From CAVSUZ01 sp963791885 (lineage in GTDB: Bacteria > Pseudomonadota > Alphaproteobacteria > Acetobacterales > Acetobacteraceae), in assembly GCA_963791885.1 (NCBI GenBank), contig CAWBUL010000006.1, positions 1,550,001-1,614,000 on the forward strand: a DNA stretch of 64,000 bases, in the 5' to 3' direction. Under the pieces are notes generated by a model, which saw only the letters and a list, made by a program, of their open reading frames with translations, was not told the DNA's origin and made no database searches. Position numbers and translations under genes: made by a program. This document shows, piece after piece, positions 44,273 through 55,617 of this stretch; the first letter of the stretch is position 1, and each line of letters starts with the position of its first letter.

Positions 44273-47200
44273 ACGCACCGCTTCCCTCACCGCTGACGAT
44301 CAGCGCGCCGCAGAGGCTGGATCAGGATCCGCTCTGGTATAAGGATGCGGTCATCTACCAGCTTCACGTCAAGTCCTTCTTCGACGCCAATAACGACGGT
44401 GTTGGGGATTTTCCCGGATTGCTGGCCAAGCTGGATTACATCGCCGGTCTGGGCGTCACCGCAGTTTGGTTGCTCCCCTTCTATCCTTCCCCCCGTCTCG
44501 ACGACGGTTACGACATCAGCGACTACCGCGGAGTGCACCCTGATTATGGCGCGCTGGCGGACGTGCGCCGCTTTATCCATGAGGCACACGCGCGCGGCCT
44601 GAAGGTGATCACCGAACTCGTGGTGAACCACACCTCGGACCAGCATCCGTGGTTTCAGCGCGCCCGGCGTGCCAAATCTGGCAGCCTGCACCGCGACTTC
44701 TACGTTTGGTCCAACACCGATCACAAGTACGACGGAACGCGGATTATCTTTGTCGACACCGAGCGTTCGAATTGGACGTGGGACGCTGAAGCCGGCGCAT
44801 ATTACTGGCACCGGTTCTATTCGCACCAGCCGGATCTGAACTTCGACAATCCGCGGGTGCTACGCGAAGTGCTTTCGGTGATGAAATACTGGGTTGGCCT
44901 GGGCGTGGATGGACTGCGCCTGGACGCGGTGCCTTACCTTGTGGAACGCGAGGGCACCAACAACGAAAACCTGCCCGAGACCCATGCCGTGCTGAAGCAG
45001 ATACGCGCCGCGCTGGATCGGGAATCTCCAGACCGGATGCTGCTGGCCGAAGCCAATCAATGGCCGGAGGACGTCAAGGAGTATTTCGGCGCCGGCGACG
45101 AATGCAACATGGCGTTCCATTTTCCGCTGATGCCTCGAATGTATATGGCGATCGCCCGGGAAGACCGGTTCCCGATCACCGACATCATGCGCCAGACGCC
45201 GGATATCCCGGACGCCTGTCAGTGGGCGATCTTTTTGCGCAACCATGATGAGCTGACGCTCGAAATGGTAACAAATTCCGAACGTGATTACCTGTGGGAA
45301 ACGTACGCGACCGACAAGCGGGCGCGGATCAATCTGGGCATCCGCCGCCGTCTTGCCCCTCTGCTGGAACGCGACCGCCGCCGCATCGAGCTCATGAATT
45401 ACCTGCTCTTCTCGATGCCTGGCACACCGGTGATCTACTACGGCGATGAAATCGGGATGGGCGATAATATCCATCTCGGCGATCGCGACGGTGTCCGCAC
45501 GCCGATGCAGTGGTCCCCCGACCGCAACGGCGGCTTCTCGCGCGCCGATCCTTCTTCCCTCGTCCTGCCGCCCGTGATGGACCCGCTTTATGGATTCAAC
45601 TCGGTGAACGTTGAAGCACAGCTTCGCGATCGCCATTCGCTGCTGAACTGGACCCGCCGCACCCTTTCCATCCGTAAGCAGCACCGCGCCTTCGGTCGCG
45701 GAACTTTCCGGCTGCTCTATCCGAAGAATCGCAAAGTGCTCGCCTATTTGCGGGAATACGAGGATGATACGCTGCTCTGTGTCGCCAACCTGGCGCGCAC
45801 GCCGCAGGCCGTGGAACTCGATTTGTCCGAGTTCGCCGGCCGCCTTCCGATCGAGCTCGATGGCGGATCGGTATTTCCCCCCGTCGGCCAGTTGACCTAT
45901 CTGCTGACGCTGCCGCCCTATGGTTTCTACTGGTTCCTTTTGGCGCGCGAAGCGGAATGGCCGTCCTGGCACACCCCGGCTCCGGAACCCATGCCCGAAT
46001 ATCAAACCCTGATTGTCCGGCACTCCTTGCAGGAAGCGTTGGAAAATGCCCGCCCGATCCTGGAACGCGATGTGTTGCCGGCGTATCTTACGGTCCGCCG
46101 CTGGTTCGCGGCCAAGGACCAGACCTTGCGTGCTGTGCGGATCGCATTGATCACACCGCTCGTTGATCGGGATCTGGTGCTCACCGAGATCGAGACCGTG
46201 ACAGATTCCGGACAGGCGCACTGGACCCTGCCACTCGCCATCTGTTGGGAAGACGATCCGGGTGGCGCCCTCCCGTCGCAACTGGCTCTGGCGCGCGTGC
46301 GACGGGTCAATCGAGTCGGTCTGCTCACCGATGGTTTCGCTCTGCCATCCTTTACCCGCGCCATCCTGGATGGCTTCCGCGATGCATCGGAAATCCCGGC
46401 AGCGGATGGCACTCTCCGCTTCGAGCCGACCACGCGAATGCGCAAGATCGCGATCGCGCCCGATGCACCCATAAACTGGCTATCGGCCGAACAATCCAAC
46501 AGCTCATTGATCGTGGGCGAAGCGGCGATGCTGAAGTTATTTCGCCGGGTCGTCAGCGGCCCGCATCCCGAGGCCGAGATGGGCCGCTACCTGACCGAAC
46601 ATGGCTATGCCAATACGCCACCCCTGCTCGGCGAAATGGTTCGGGTCGATGCCGCCGGCACGCGGCATACCCTGGCTGTTGCCCAGGGTTTTATTCGTAA
46701 CCAAGGCGACGCCTGGAACTGGACGCTCGAATGGCTGATGCGGGCGCTGTCCGACATCGCGTCCAACCAGACGATGGAAGATGGCAACGGCTTCAAGGAA
46801 TACGAAACCATCGCCATGCAGATCGGCCGCCGTCTGGCCGAAATGCATCTCGTGCTGGCCCAGGACTCGTCAAACCCGGATTTCGCGCCCGAGCCGGCCA
46901 GTGCTGAGACCTGTGGGAACTGGGCAGAGCAGGTGAAGGAGCAGATTGAGGTGGCGATGAAAGCGCTCGCCTCACGCACCGACCTGGACGAGGCCACCCG
47001 GCAAGATGCCGAGGCCTTGCTGGCACAGAAGGACGTGCTGATCGCCCGCGCTGCGTCGCTGGCCCGTGCCGGCGAAGGAGCAACCCTGACTCGCATCCAT
47101 GGCGACCTGCATCTGGGGCAGATGCTCGTCTCCAGCGGAGACATTTTCATTATCGACTTCGAGGGCGAGCCCGCGCGGCCCCTGGCGCAGCGGCGTGCTC

Positions 47201-47535
47201 GTACCAGTCCAATGTGCGATCTGGCCGGCGTAATTCGTTCCTTCGACTATGCCGCCGCAGTGACGGCGCGAAAAAGCCAGGAAGCGCAGGCGCATATGGA
47301 ACCCGAACAACGGGAGCACTTCTTGCAGGATTTCGTCTCCCGCGCGACGACCATCTTCCTGGATTCTTATCGCGAGGTCATTCCGGAACGGCAGGACGCG
47401 CTTCTCTCGTTATTTCTTATTGAAAAGGCGGCTTACGAAATCGCGTATGAGGCAGCGAACCGGCCCGCCTGGATCGACGTGCCGCTGCACGGTCTCGCGC
47501 GTATTGTCGCCGAGCTACAGCAGGACGGTGCATGA
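44269..47535 (+). CDS. treS: Trehalose synthase-maltokinase fusion (TreS-Mak)
   Basis: A bifunctional 1088-residue protein. Residues 1-550 are a TreS GH13 isomerase converting trehalose to maltose: WYKDAVIYQLHVKSFFDAN, nucleophile D219 in GLRLDAVPYL, acid/base E261 in LLAEANQWPED, HDELTLEMV. Residues about 600-1088 are a maltokinase phosphorylating maltose: TVRRWFAAKDQT, TRIHGDLHLGQML (H944-D946) and IIDFEGEPARPL. The product, maltose-1-phosphate, is the substrate of GlgE, encoded just upstream with an ATGA overlap. Fused TreS-Mak is known in GlgE-pathway bacteria. Confidence 0.94.
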   Translation: MNAPLPSPLTISAPQRLDQDPLWYKDAVIYQLHVKSFFDANNDGVGDFPGLLAKLDYIAGLGVTAVWLLPFYPSPRLDDGYDISDYRGVHPDYGALADVRRFIHEAHARGLKVITELVVNHTSDQHPWFQRARRAKSGSLHRDFYVWSNTDHKYDGTRIIFVDTERSNWTWDAEAGAYYWHRFYSHQPDLNFDNPRVLREVLSVMKYWVGLGVDGLRLDAVPYLVEREGTNNENLPETHAVLKQIRAALDRESPDRMLLAEANQWPEDVKEYFGAGDECNMAFHFPLMPRMYMAIAREDRFPITDIMRQTPDIPDACQWAIFLRNHDELTLEMVTNSERDYLWETYATDKRARINLGIRRRLAPLLERDRRRIELMNYLLFSMPGTPVIYYGDEIGMGDNIHLGDRDGVRTPMQWSPDRNGGFSRADPSSLVLPPVMDPLYGFNSVNVEAQLRDRHSLLNWTRRTLSIRKQHRAFGRGTFRLLYPKNRKVLAYLREYEDDTLLCVANLARTPQAVELDLSEFAGRLPIELDGGSVFPPVGQLTYLLTLPPYGFYWFLLAREAEWPSWHTPAPEPMPEYQTLIVRHSLQEALENARPILERDVLPAYLTVRRWFAAKDQTLRAVRIALITPLVDRDLVLTEIETVTDSGQAHWTLPLAICWEDDPGGALPSQLALARVRRVNRVGLLTDGFALPSFTRAILDGFRDASEIPAADGTLRFEPTTRMRKIAIAPDAPINWLSAEQSNSSLIVGEAAMLKLFRRVVSGPHPEAEMGRYLTEHGYANTPPLLGEMVRVDAAGTRHTLAVAQGFIRNQGDAWNWTLEWLMRALSDIASNQTMEDGNGFKEYETIAMQIGRRLAEMHLVLAQDSSNPDFAPEPASAETCGNWAEQVKEQIEVAMKALASRTDLDEATRQDAEALLAQKDVLIARAASLARAGEGATLTRIHGDLHLGQMLVSSGDIFIIDFEGEPARPLAQRRARTSPMCDLAGVIRSFDYAAAVTARKSQEAQAHMEPEQREHFLQDFVSRATTIFLDSYREVIPERQDALLSLFLIEKAAYEIAYEAANRPAWIDVPLHGLARIVAELQQDGA

Positions 47536-49745
47536 TGGATCAGGTGATCTTCGACGCACCTGCACTTCCTCCAGACACTGCGGATGCGCTGGCGCATGCG
47601 CGGCTGGGCGATCCATTTTCAGCCCTTGGCCCGCACGATACGCCCCAGGGCCGGATTATCCGCGCCTATGTTCCGGGTGCACACGGCGTGGATGTCGTCG
47701 GCCGCGAGGATGGCCGCTTCATCGGCTCGCTGCTACCGGGGGAGCCCTGGGGCTTGTTCGCGGCCCGGGTCGGCACCGCCGAACCTTACCGGTTACGTAT
47801 TCAATGGCCCGGCGGTGTGCAGGAGACTGAAGATCCGTATTCGTACGGCGTTCTGCTTGGCGACCTGGATTTATATCTGTTCAGCGAAGGCCGGCACTTC
47901 GAGCTGCCGCTTGCACTCGGCTCCCGCCCGCTAACCATCGACGGTGTTGCCGGAGTCCGTTTCGCGGTTTGGGCGCCCAATGCGCGCGCGGTCTCCGTGG
48001 TGGGCGACTTCAACTCCTGGGACACGCGCCGTCACCCCATGCGTCTGCGCCACAGTGCCGGGGTGTGGGAGCTGTTCGTGCCGCGCATCGGGCCGGGCAC
48101 GCGCTATAAATATGCGATCGTCAGTCCCGACGGGCGCGCCTTGCCGCTGAAGGCTGATCCTTGTGCGCGCCAGACGGAAAAGCCGCCCGCCTCTGCCTCG
48201 GTCGTCGCCGAATGCATGCCCTTCCCCTGGCGTGATGAGGCGTGGATGGCCTCGCGGGTCGAACGCCAGCGCGCCGACGCGCCGATCAGCATCTACGAAG
48301 TGCATGCGGGGTCCTGGATGAGGCCCGATCCGTCCGATCCGAACCGGTTCGCGACATGGGACGAGCTCGCGGCGAAGCTCGTGCCCTATCTGCACGATAT
48401 GGGCTTCACCCATGTGGAGCTCATGCCCATCGCTGAGCATCCTTTCACCGGCTCCTGGGGTTACCAGCCGCTCGGTCTGTTTGCGCCCTCGGCCCGCTAC
48501 GGCCCACCCGAAGGGTTCGCGCGCTTTGTCGATACATGTCATCGTGCCGGAATCGGCGTGATCATCGACTGGGTGCCGGCGCACTTCCCAACCGACGAAT
48601 GGGGCCTGGCGCGCTTCGACGGCACCGCTCTCTACGAACACCAGGACCCGCGCGAAGGCTACCACCAGGACTGGAATACCTACATTTACAACCTCGGTCG
48701 CCGCGAGGTTTCCGGTATACTGATCGCCAGCGGCCTCTATTGGCTGGAGTACTTCCACGTGGATGGTCTGCGCGTGGATGCGGTCGCGTCGATGCTGTAC
48801 CGCGATTATAGCCGCCGCGAGGGAGAATGGATTCCGAATGTTTATGGCGGGCGTGAGAACCTGGAGGCAATTGGCTTTCTGCGTCATCTCAACAGCGTGG
48901 TGCCGGAGCGTTGCCCCGGCGCGGTAACGCTAGCCGAGGAATCGACGGCGTGGCCCGGCGTAACCCGCGCGGTGTCTGATGGCGGTCTGGGATTTGATTA
49001 CAAGTGGAACATGGGGTGGATGCACGACACGCTCCGCTACATGGAACACGACCCCATCCATCGCCGCTGGCACCACAACGACTTCACCTTCGGCCTGATC
49101 TACGCTTTCTCCGAACGCTTTGTCTTGCCGCTAAGCCATGACGAAGTGGTTTACGGCAAAGGATCGCTGATCAGAAAAATGCCCGGCGATCACTGGCAGA
49201 AATTCGCCAATCTGCGCGCCTATCTGGCTTTCATGTGGACCCACCCCGGCAAGAAGCTGCTCTTTATGGGCGGCGAATTCGCTCAATGGAGCGAATGGAA
49301 CCACGACGCCCAGCTCGATTGGAACCTGCTCGATCATCCGGCCCATCGCGGCGTGCATCGGCTCGTGCGTGATCTAAACCGCACCTATGCCCAGGAACGA
49401 GCGCTTCACCAATACGACGCGCATCCGGCCGGCTTTCGCTGGGTCATCGGCAACGACGCTGACAACTGCGTTTTCGCCTACTTGCGCTTCGGCGCCGGTG
49501 AAGTGCCCCCGGTGCTCGTTGTGTGCAACATGACCCCGATACCTCGCCCCAATTACCGCATTGGTGTGCCGCAGCCCGGATGGTGGCAGGAGATCGTCAA
49601 CACGGATTCAGGCTTCTACGACGGGTCGGATATGGGCAACGCCGGGGGCCGCAGCGCGGCGATGGTCCCCGCGCATGGCGAAGAACAGTCGTTGGAACTT
49701 CTTCTGCCGCCGCTCTCCACCATTCTGCTCCGCCCTGCTCCATGA
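47532..49745 (+). CDS. glgB: 1,4-alpha-glucan branching enzyme
   Basis: Introduces alpha-1,6 branches into glucan. It has 737 residues with a CBM48 domain (RFAVWAPNARAVSVVGDFNS) and a GH13 core: nucleophile D416 in GLRVDAVASMLYRDY, acid/base E469 in TLAEESTAWPGV, plus WGYQPLGLFAPSARYG and PLSHDEVVYGKGS. The start ATG overlaps the treS-mak stop by 4 bp. Length is typical for GlgB with the N1 domain. Confidence 0.95.
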   Translation: MMDQVIFDAPALPPDTADALAHARLGDPFSALGPHDTPQGRIIRAYVPGAHGVDVVGREDGRFIGSLLPGEPWGLFAARVGTAEPYRLRIQWPGGVQETEDPYSYGVLLGDLDLYLFSEGRHFELPLALGSRPLTIDGVAGVRFAVWAPNARAVSVVGDFNSWDTRRHPMRLRHSAGVWELFVPRIGPGTRYKYAIVSPDGRALPLKADPCARQTEKPPASASVVAECMPFPWRDEAWMASRVERQRADAPISIYEVHAGSWMRPDPSDPNRFATWDELAAKLVPYLHDMGFTHVELMPIAEHPFTGSWGYQPLGLFAPSARYGPPEGFARFVDTCHRAGIGVIIDWVPAHFPTDEWGLARFDGTALYEHQDPREGYHQDWNTYIYNLGRREVSGILIASGLYWLEYFHVDGLRVDAVASMLYRDYSRREGEWIPNVYGGRENLEAIGFLRHLNSVVPERCPGAVTLAEESTAWPGVTRAVSDGGLGFDYKWNMGWMHDTLRYMEHDPIHRRWHHNDFTFGLIYAFSERFVLPLSHDEVVYGKGSLIRKMPGDHWQKFANLRAYLAFMWTHPGKKLLFMGGEFAQWSEWNHDAQLDWNLLDHPAHRGVHRLVRDLNRTYAQERALHQYDAHPAGFRWVIGNDADNCVFAYLRFGAGEVPPVLVVCNMTPIPRPNYRIGVPQPGWWQEIVNTDSGFYDGSDMGNAGGRSAAMVPAHGEEQSLELLLPPLSTILLRPAP

Positions 49746-51810
49746 CCCGACAGCGTTGAAGCCGGGCAGGCCTTACCCGCTCGGTCCCAAATGGGACGGG
49801 CTCGGGGTCAATTTCGCCGTCTTTTCCGCTCACGCCGAGCGAATCGAGCTCTGCCTGTTCGATCCCTCCGGACGGCGGGAGATTGCTCGCCGTGACCTGC
49901 CCGCCTGCACCGATCAGGTCTGGCACGGCTATCTGCCTGATGCCGGTCCGGGGACGATCTACGGCTTTCGCGCGCACGGTCCGTATCACCCGGCCGAGGG
50001 CCATCGCTTCAATCCCTTCAAGCTGCTGCTCGATCCCTATGCCCGGGCCATTGCCGACGGATTCGCCTGGTCCGATGCGCTCTACGGGTTTCGCGCGAAC
50101 TCCCCGCGGCGCGATCTCTCGTTCGATCGGCGCGATAGCGCCGGGGTCGCACTTAAGGGAGTTGTGGTGGCGGACAATTTCGCCTGGGGGGACGACGCAC
50201 CGCCAGATACGCCCTGGAACCGCACGGTGATCTACGAAGCGCACGTGAAGGGCCTGACCGCTCTGCATCCCGATATCCCGCCGGCGCAGCGCGGGCGTTA
50301 TACCGCGCTCGGCCATCCTGCCGTCATCGCGCATTTGCGCAGGCTTGGCGTGACCGCACTGGAACTGCTGCCGGTGCACGCCTTCTTGAATGACCGGTTT
50401 CTGCTGCGCCAGGGGCTGACGAACTACTGGGGCTACAACACGATCGGCTTCTTCGTACCCCATGCCGACTATGGGACCGCGAATGAGCTGCGCGGCGCCA
50501 TTCGCCGGCTACACGCCGCAGGGATCGAGGTGATCCTGGATGTGGTTTACAACCACACGGCCGAAGGCGGTGCTGAAGGTCCGACCCTGAGCTTTCGCGG
50601 CCTCGATAATGCGAGCTATTACCGGCTGCTGCCGCATGATCGGCGGCACTGCACCAACGACACCGGCTGCGGCAACACGCTGAACCTGTCACACCCGCGT
50701 GTTCTTCAGCTGGTGATGGATTCCCTGCGGTTCTGGGTTACGTCATTTCATGTCGACGGGCTCCGCTTCGACCTCGCCCCTGCCCTTGGGCGTGAATCGC
50801 ATGGCTTCGATCCTGGCGCGGGTTTCTTTGATGCGGTTCGCCAGGACCCGGTCTTGTCCCGTGTCAAGCTCATCGCCGAGCCGTGGGACGTCGGCCCGGG
50901 CGGATACCAAGCTGGCAACCACCCGCCTGGCTGGGCCGAATGGAATGACCGGTTCCGCGACGGGGTGCGTCGCTTCTGGCGGGGCGACTACGGCCAGCGG
51001 CCTGACTTCGCAGCGCGCCTCGCAGGGTCGGCCGACATTTTCAGCTATCAGGACCGCCGACCCTCGGCCTCCGTCAATTTTGCCGCCTGCCATGACGGTT
51101 TCACACTGACCGATATCACGCGATACGAGAACAAGCACAACGAAGCCAATGGCGAGGGCAACCGGGACGGAACCGACGCGAACTGGTCCGCCAACTGGGG
51201 CGAAGAGGGCCCAAGCGAGGAGCCGCACGTCAAGGTTACAAGAGCACGTATCTGCCACGCTATGCTCGCCTGCGTCTTCCTGGCTGAAGGCACGCCGATG
51301 CTGCTGGCCGGCGACGAATTGGGGCGGACGCAGCAGGGCAACAACAACGCCTACTGCCAGGACAACCACGTTTCCTGGCTGGACTGGGCACACGCCGACA
51401 CCGATCTGGCTCGCTTTGTGTCCCGGCTGGCAGCGCTGCGGGCGCACTGTCCGGCGCTGAACCATCCGAAGTTCCTCTACGGTCGGCACGAACTCCACCC
51501 CGGCATCGCCGACATCGCATGGTTCGATCAGCATGGCGCGCCCATACCCCCGGAATCCTGGAATGATCCGGACGAGCGCGCGCTGGTGCTGCGGCGCGCG
51601 GCGGTTGGCGACAACGGCGCCCTTGTTTGTGCGACGATGCTAATGAACCCGGGCACGAGTGACCGCGTTTTCACGCTGCCGCCGCCAACTCCGGCGCGAC
51701 TTGTGCTGGACACAGCTCGGCCCGATCACCCGGAAAGGACGGTGCACGGCTCCAGCCTCACAGTCCTGGCACACGGCCTCACCCTGCTCATCGCGGAGAT
51801 AACAGCTTGA
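49742..51810 (+). CDS. glgX: Glycogen debranching enzyme GlgX, start region possibly frameshifted
   Basis: Removes alpha-1,6 branches from limit dextrin. Features are LKPGRPYPLGPKWDGLGVNF, FSAHAERIELCLFD, VVYNHTAEG, nucleophile-region FHVDGLRFDLAPAL, acid/base LIAEPWDVGPGGYQ and WNDRFRDGVRRFWRGD. An ATG at 49742 overlaps the glgB stop as in the other genes of the operon, but its frame ends after five codons. One extra base near 49755 would join it to the main frame (MTRQR then LKPGRPYPLG). The alternative is a TTG start at 49756 with no visible ribosome-binding site. With one base restored the length is 689 residues. Confidence 0.9.
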
Positions 51811-53567
51811 GCGACGCGTCCTCTGACCGCCCATTCGGCGCTACTGTGCTGCCGGGCGGAAAAGTCCGCTTTTGGCTATGGGCGCCGGCGCAGGAGCGAG
51901 TCTCCGTGGCGATCGAGGGGCGCGAAACGTTTCCCATGCAGCGGGACGACGCTTGGTTTCAGGTAGAACCGCCGTGCGAGCCGGGCGCGCTTTATCGCTT
52001 CGTTCTTCAGGATGGGACCGCTGTACCGGATCCGGCGTCGCGCTTTCAGCCGCAGGACGTGCACGGACCAAGCCAGGTGATCGACCCGAACGCGTACCGG
52101 TGGCAGCACCCCGACTGGCGCGGCCGACCCTGGAACGAGGCCGTGCTATACGAACTGCACGCCGGATGCTTCGGCGGGTTTCGCGGCGTAGCGGAGGCAC
52201 TCCCCCGACTGCAGAAACTGGGCGTAACGGCGGTGGAGTTGATGCCGATCGCCGATTTTCCCGGGCGCCATAACTGGGGCTATGACGGAGTACTGCCTTT
52301 CGCTCCTGATTCGGCCTATGGCGCGCCGAACGATCTGAAAGCGCTTATCGACCGTGCCCACGGGCTCGGCATGATGATGTTCCTGGACGTGGTGTACAAT
52401 CACTTCGGACCGGACGGAAATTATCTGAGCCTCTACGCGCCGGACTTCTTCAAGCAGGCGGTGCACACCCCCTGGGGCGGTGCGATCGACTTCATGCGTC
52501 CTGAGGTGCGGCAGTTCTTCATGGCCAACGCGCTGTATTGGCTCGGCGAGTACCGCTTCGATGGGCTGCGGCTGGACGCCGTGCATGAAATCATCGATCC
52601 GGGCTGGCTCGATGAGATGGCCGACACGGTCCGGCGCACCTTTGAGCCCGGCCGACACATCCATCTGGTTCTGGAAAACGAAAAGAACGAGGCGAGCCAT
52701 CTGCGTCGCGACATCGACGCGCAGTGGAACGACGATGGCCATCATGCCTTCCACGTTCTGCTGACCGGCGAGGATCGCGGCTACTACAAGGATTATGCCG
52801 AGGCCGGCGCTTCCGGCCTGGCTCGGGTGATGGCGGAAGGGTTCTTCTTCCAGGGCCAGACATCGTCGCACCGCAACCGCCGGCGCGGAACACCAAGCAA
52901 AGACCTGCCGCCGACCGCTTTCGTGCTGTTCCTGCAGAACCACGACCAGATCGGGAACCGTGCATTCGGCGAGCGGCTGACCCAACTGGCCGATCCCGTC
53001 GCGCTGGAGGCCGCGATCACAGCGCAGATGCTATGTCCTCAGATTCCAATGCTGTTCATGGGTGAGGAGGATGCGTCCTGTACGCCCTTCCTGTTCTTTA
53101 CCGACCATAACGAAGAATTGGGCAACGCCGTCCGAGAGGGACGCCGCAAGGAATTCGCCCACTTTCCCGAATTCTCCGACCCGGAGAAGCGCGAGCAAAT
53201 CCCCGATCCGAATTCACCGGAGACATTCCAGGCCTCAATCCCGCAGCCCGATCCGCAACACGGGGCGGCGCGGCACAAGTTGTATCGCGAGTTGATCACC
53301 ATCCGGATGAAGGAGATCGCGCCTTATCTGGAGCAGACGCGTGCGGTCGATGCCCAATCGTTTGGAAGTGCCGCCGTATTGGCCCGCTGGCGTTTGGGGC
53401 ATGCGGGCATTCTGAGCATTGCCGCGAATCTCGGGCCCGTTCCTGTCAGCATGCCTGTCCCCGTGGGGCGCCGGCTGTTCGCGATTCCGGAGATTGCGTC
53501 AGGCCGGTCGGAGGCGGGAGAACTGCCGCCCTACTCCACAGTCGCGTATCTGGATGCTCATCGATGA
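51807..53567 (+). CDS. treZ: Malto-oligosyltrehalose trehalohydrolase
   Basis: Releases trehalose from maltooligosyl-trehalose made by TreY. It has 586 residues: N-terminal beta domain (FGATVLPGGKVRFWLWAP), then a GH13 core with GGFRGVAEALPRLQKLGVTA, VELMPIADFPGRHNWGYDGV, nucleophile D257 in FDGLRLDAVHEI, acid/base E290 in LVLENEKNEASHL, and FLQNHDQIGNRAFGERL. Start is TTG at 51807 with GGAG eight bases upstream, overlapping the glgX stop (TTGA). Confidence 0.94.
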   Translation: MSDASSDRPFGATVLPGGKVRFWLWAPAQERVSVAIEGRETFPMQRDDAWFQVEPPCEPGALYRFVLQDGTAVPDPASRFQPQDVHGPSQVIDPNAYRWQHPDWRGRPWNEAVLYELHAGCFGGFRGVAEALPRLQKLGVTAVELMPIADFPGRHNWGYDGVLPFAPDSAYGAPNDLKALIDRAHGLGMMMFLDVVYNHFGPDGNYLSLYAPDFFKQAVHTPWGGAIDFMRPEVRQFFMANALYWLGEYRFDGLRLDAVHEIIDPGWLDEMADTVRRTFEPGRHIHLVLENEKNEASHLRRDIDAQWNDDGHHAFHVLLTGEDRGYYKDYAEAGASGLARVMAEGFFFQGQTSSHRNRRRGTPSKDLPPTAFVLFLQNHDQIGNRAFGERLTQLADPVALEAAITAQMLCPQIPMLFMGEEDASCTPFLFFTDHNEELGNAVREGRRKEFAHFPEFSDPEKREQIPDPNSPETFQASIPQPDPQHGAARHKLYRELITIRMKEIAPYLEQTRAVDAQSFGSAAVLARWRLGHAGILSIAANLGPVPVSMPVPVGRRLFAIPEIASGRSEAGELPPYSTVAYLDAHR

Positions 53568-55617
53568 GCGACGAGGCGTTGATCGCCTTGGCGGATGCTG
53601 CCGGTGTGGATGCGCGGTGGGAAAACTTTGCTGGCGAGGAGCGCGCCGTCAGCTCTGGGGCGCTGCGGGAAGTGCTACGGGCGCTGGGATATCCCGCGGA
53701 TTCAGACGCGCAGATTGCGGAGAGCCGGGCGGCTCTCAAAGTGCCGAAGGGGTTGGCATCATTGCCGCCTCTGCTAACCGGGCGTGTCGGTTCTCCGATC
53801 CGGCTGGGCATCGGTCATGAGCCGCCGCGTGCCCTGCTGCTGAGCGAAAGCGGGGCGCGGCATGACGTCAGAACTCGATCGTGGTGACGTGCCAGGCATC
53901 GATGAGCCGGGATATCATCGGCTGCTGATCGGCGAGCGCGAGATCGTGCTGGCGATCGCGCCGCGATCGGCACCGAGCCCGGGAGAGCGGGTCTGGGGCT
54001 TGGCGGCGCAGGTCTATGGACTGCGGCGCAGCGGCGACGGGGGGATCGGCGACACGCTGTCCGTGGCCCAGCTCGCCGAGCAAGCAGCAAAGCGTGGCGC
54101 GGACATGATCGCGCTCAGCCCGATGCACGCGCTGTTCACCGCGCAGCCTGGTCATTACGGCCCGTATTCACCCTCGAGCAGGCTGTTTCTGAACCCGCTG
54201 CTGGCGAGTGCGGAGCTGGTGTTGGGAGAGGAGGCAGTACGAGCAGCAATCGCGCAAACCGGTCTAGGCGACGAGCTTCGCCGAGCTGGAGCGCCTGGAT
54301 CTGATCGACTGGCCGTCAGCCGCGCGGGTGCGGCTGACACTGTTCCGTGCCCTGTTCGCCCAATTCTTTCTCATGCCTGACGGTCCACAAGACCTCCGTA
54401 GCGGGTTTGCGGCGTTCGAAGCCGAGGGCGGGGCATTGCTTGCGAGCCACGCCTGCTTTGAGGCGCTGCAGGAGGAGCAGCTGACCCTCAATCCCAAGGC
54501 GGTGGATTGGCGCGAGTGGGCGGCGGATCTGCGCGACCCGGAAGGCCCGGCCGTGGCCGCCTTCGCCCAGTCGCACCGGCGCGACATTCTGTTTCACATG
54601 TTCCTGCAGTTCCTGGCCGAGCGGTCGCTCGCCGCAGCGCAGGTGCGGGCGCGTGACGCAGGCATGCGAGTTGGCCTGATTGCAGACATGGCGGTCGGCA
54701 TGGACCCGGCCGGAAGCCACGCCTGGAGCCGTCCGCAGGACCTGCTGAATGGGCTTGCGATCGGCGCGCCGCCCGATCTGTTTAATCCGAACGGCCAGCA
54801 ATGGGGCATCACTGGGTTCTCACCCCGGGCGCTGCGGACGACGGGGTTCGCGCCGTTCCTCGCCACGTTGCGCGCGTGCCTGCGGAATGCGGGCGGGGTT
54901 CGGATCGACCATGCGATGGGACTGCAGCGACTGTGGCTGGTGCCGGAGGGTGCCTCGCCCGCGGATGGAGCGTATTTGCGCTATCCATTGTCGGATCTGT
55001 TGCGCCTCCTCGCACTGGAGGCGGAGCGTCATCGGGCCATCGTGGTGGGCGAAGACCTGGGCACCGTGCCGGAGGGGTTACGCGAGGCACTGGGCGCTCA
55101 CGGCATTCAGGGCATGCGGGTTCTGTGGTTCGAGAAGGACGAGGATGCGTTCCTGCCGCCGAAGCGATGGGATCGCGACGTGATGGCGATGACCACGACC
55201 CACGACCTGCCGACAGCCGCCGCCTGGTGGACGGGCGCCGATATCCGGCTGCGGGCCGAGCATGGAGTGCTGGGCAAGAACCAGAAGCCGGCGGACCTGG
55301 AGCGTGAGAGGGCGAGCGAGAAGGAGGCGCTTTGGCAGACAATGTCCGAGGCCGGCGTGGCATCAGACGATCCGCCCGCAAAGCCGGGACCGTTCGTCGA
55401 TGCCGCGATCCGCTTCGTCGCACGCTCGCGCTCGCGGATCGCGCTGCTTCCGCTGGAGGATGTACTGGGCCAGCAAGAGCAGCCCAACCTGCCCGGTACC
55501 ACGGATCAGCACCCGAACTGGCGGCGTCGAACGCCTGATACCGTCGACCGACTGTTGAACGGAGCTGACGCAGCGCGGCGGCTGGAAGCGATTGCGGCTG
55601 AGAGGCCGCCCACGTGA
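53564..55617 (+). pseudogene. malQ: 4-alpha-glucanotransferase (amylomaltase), two one-base frameshifts
   Basis: Transfers glucan segments between alpha-1,4 chains. Three segments in different frames together cover one MalQ: N-terminal domain (MSDEALIALADAAGVDARWE), the middle segment (AQVYGLRRSGDGGIGDTLSV, then GHYGPYSPSSRLFLNPL), and the C-terminal segment (RLTLFRALFAQFF, catalytic ALEAERHRAIVVGEDLGTVP, GMRVLWFEKDED). Breaks are near 53868-53874 (one base too many; expected HDVELDRGDVPG) and 54275-54279 (one base too many; expected GDEFAELERLDLIDWP). The 2054 nt leave remainder 2, as two insertions predict; corrected length is 683 residues, the usual size. The flanking genes overlap it in the usual coupled way. 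Confidence 0.87.

Noticed and set aside
44860..46281. A 473-residue minus-strand frame opposite treS-mak
   Set aside because: Antisense to a strongly conserved gene, with His/Gln/Arg-rich shadow composition and no recognisable motif.
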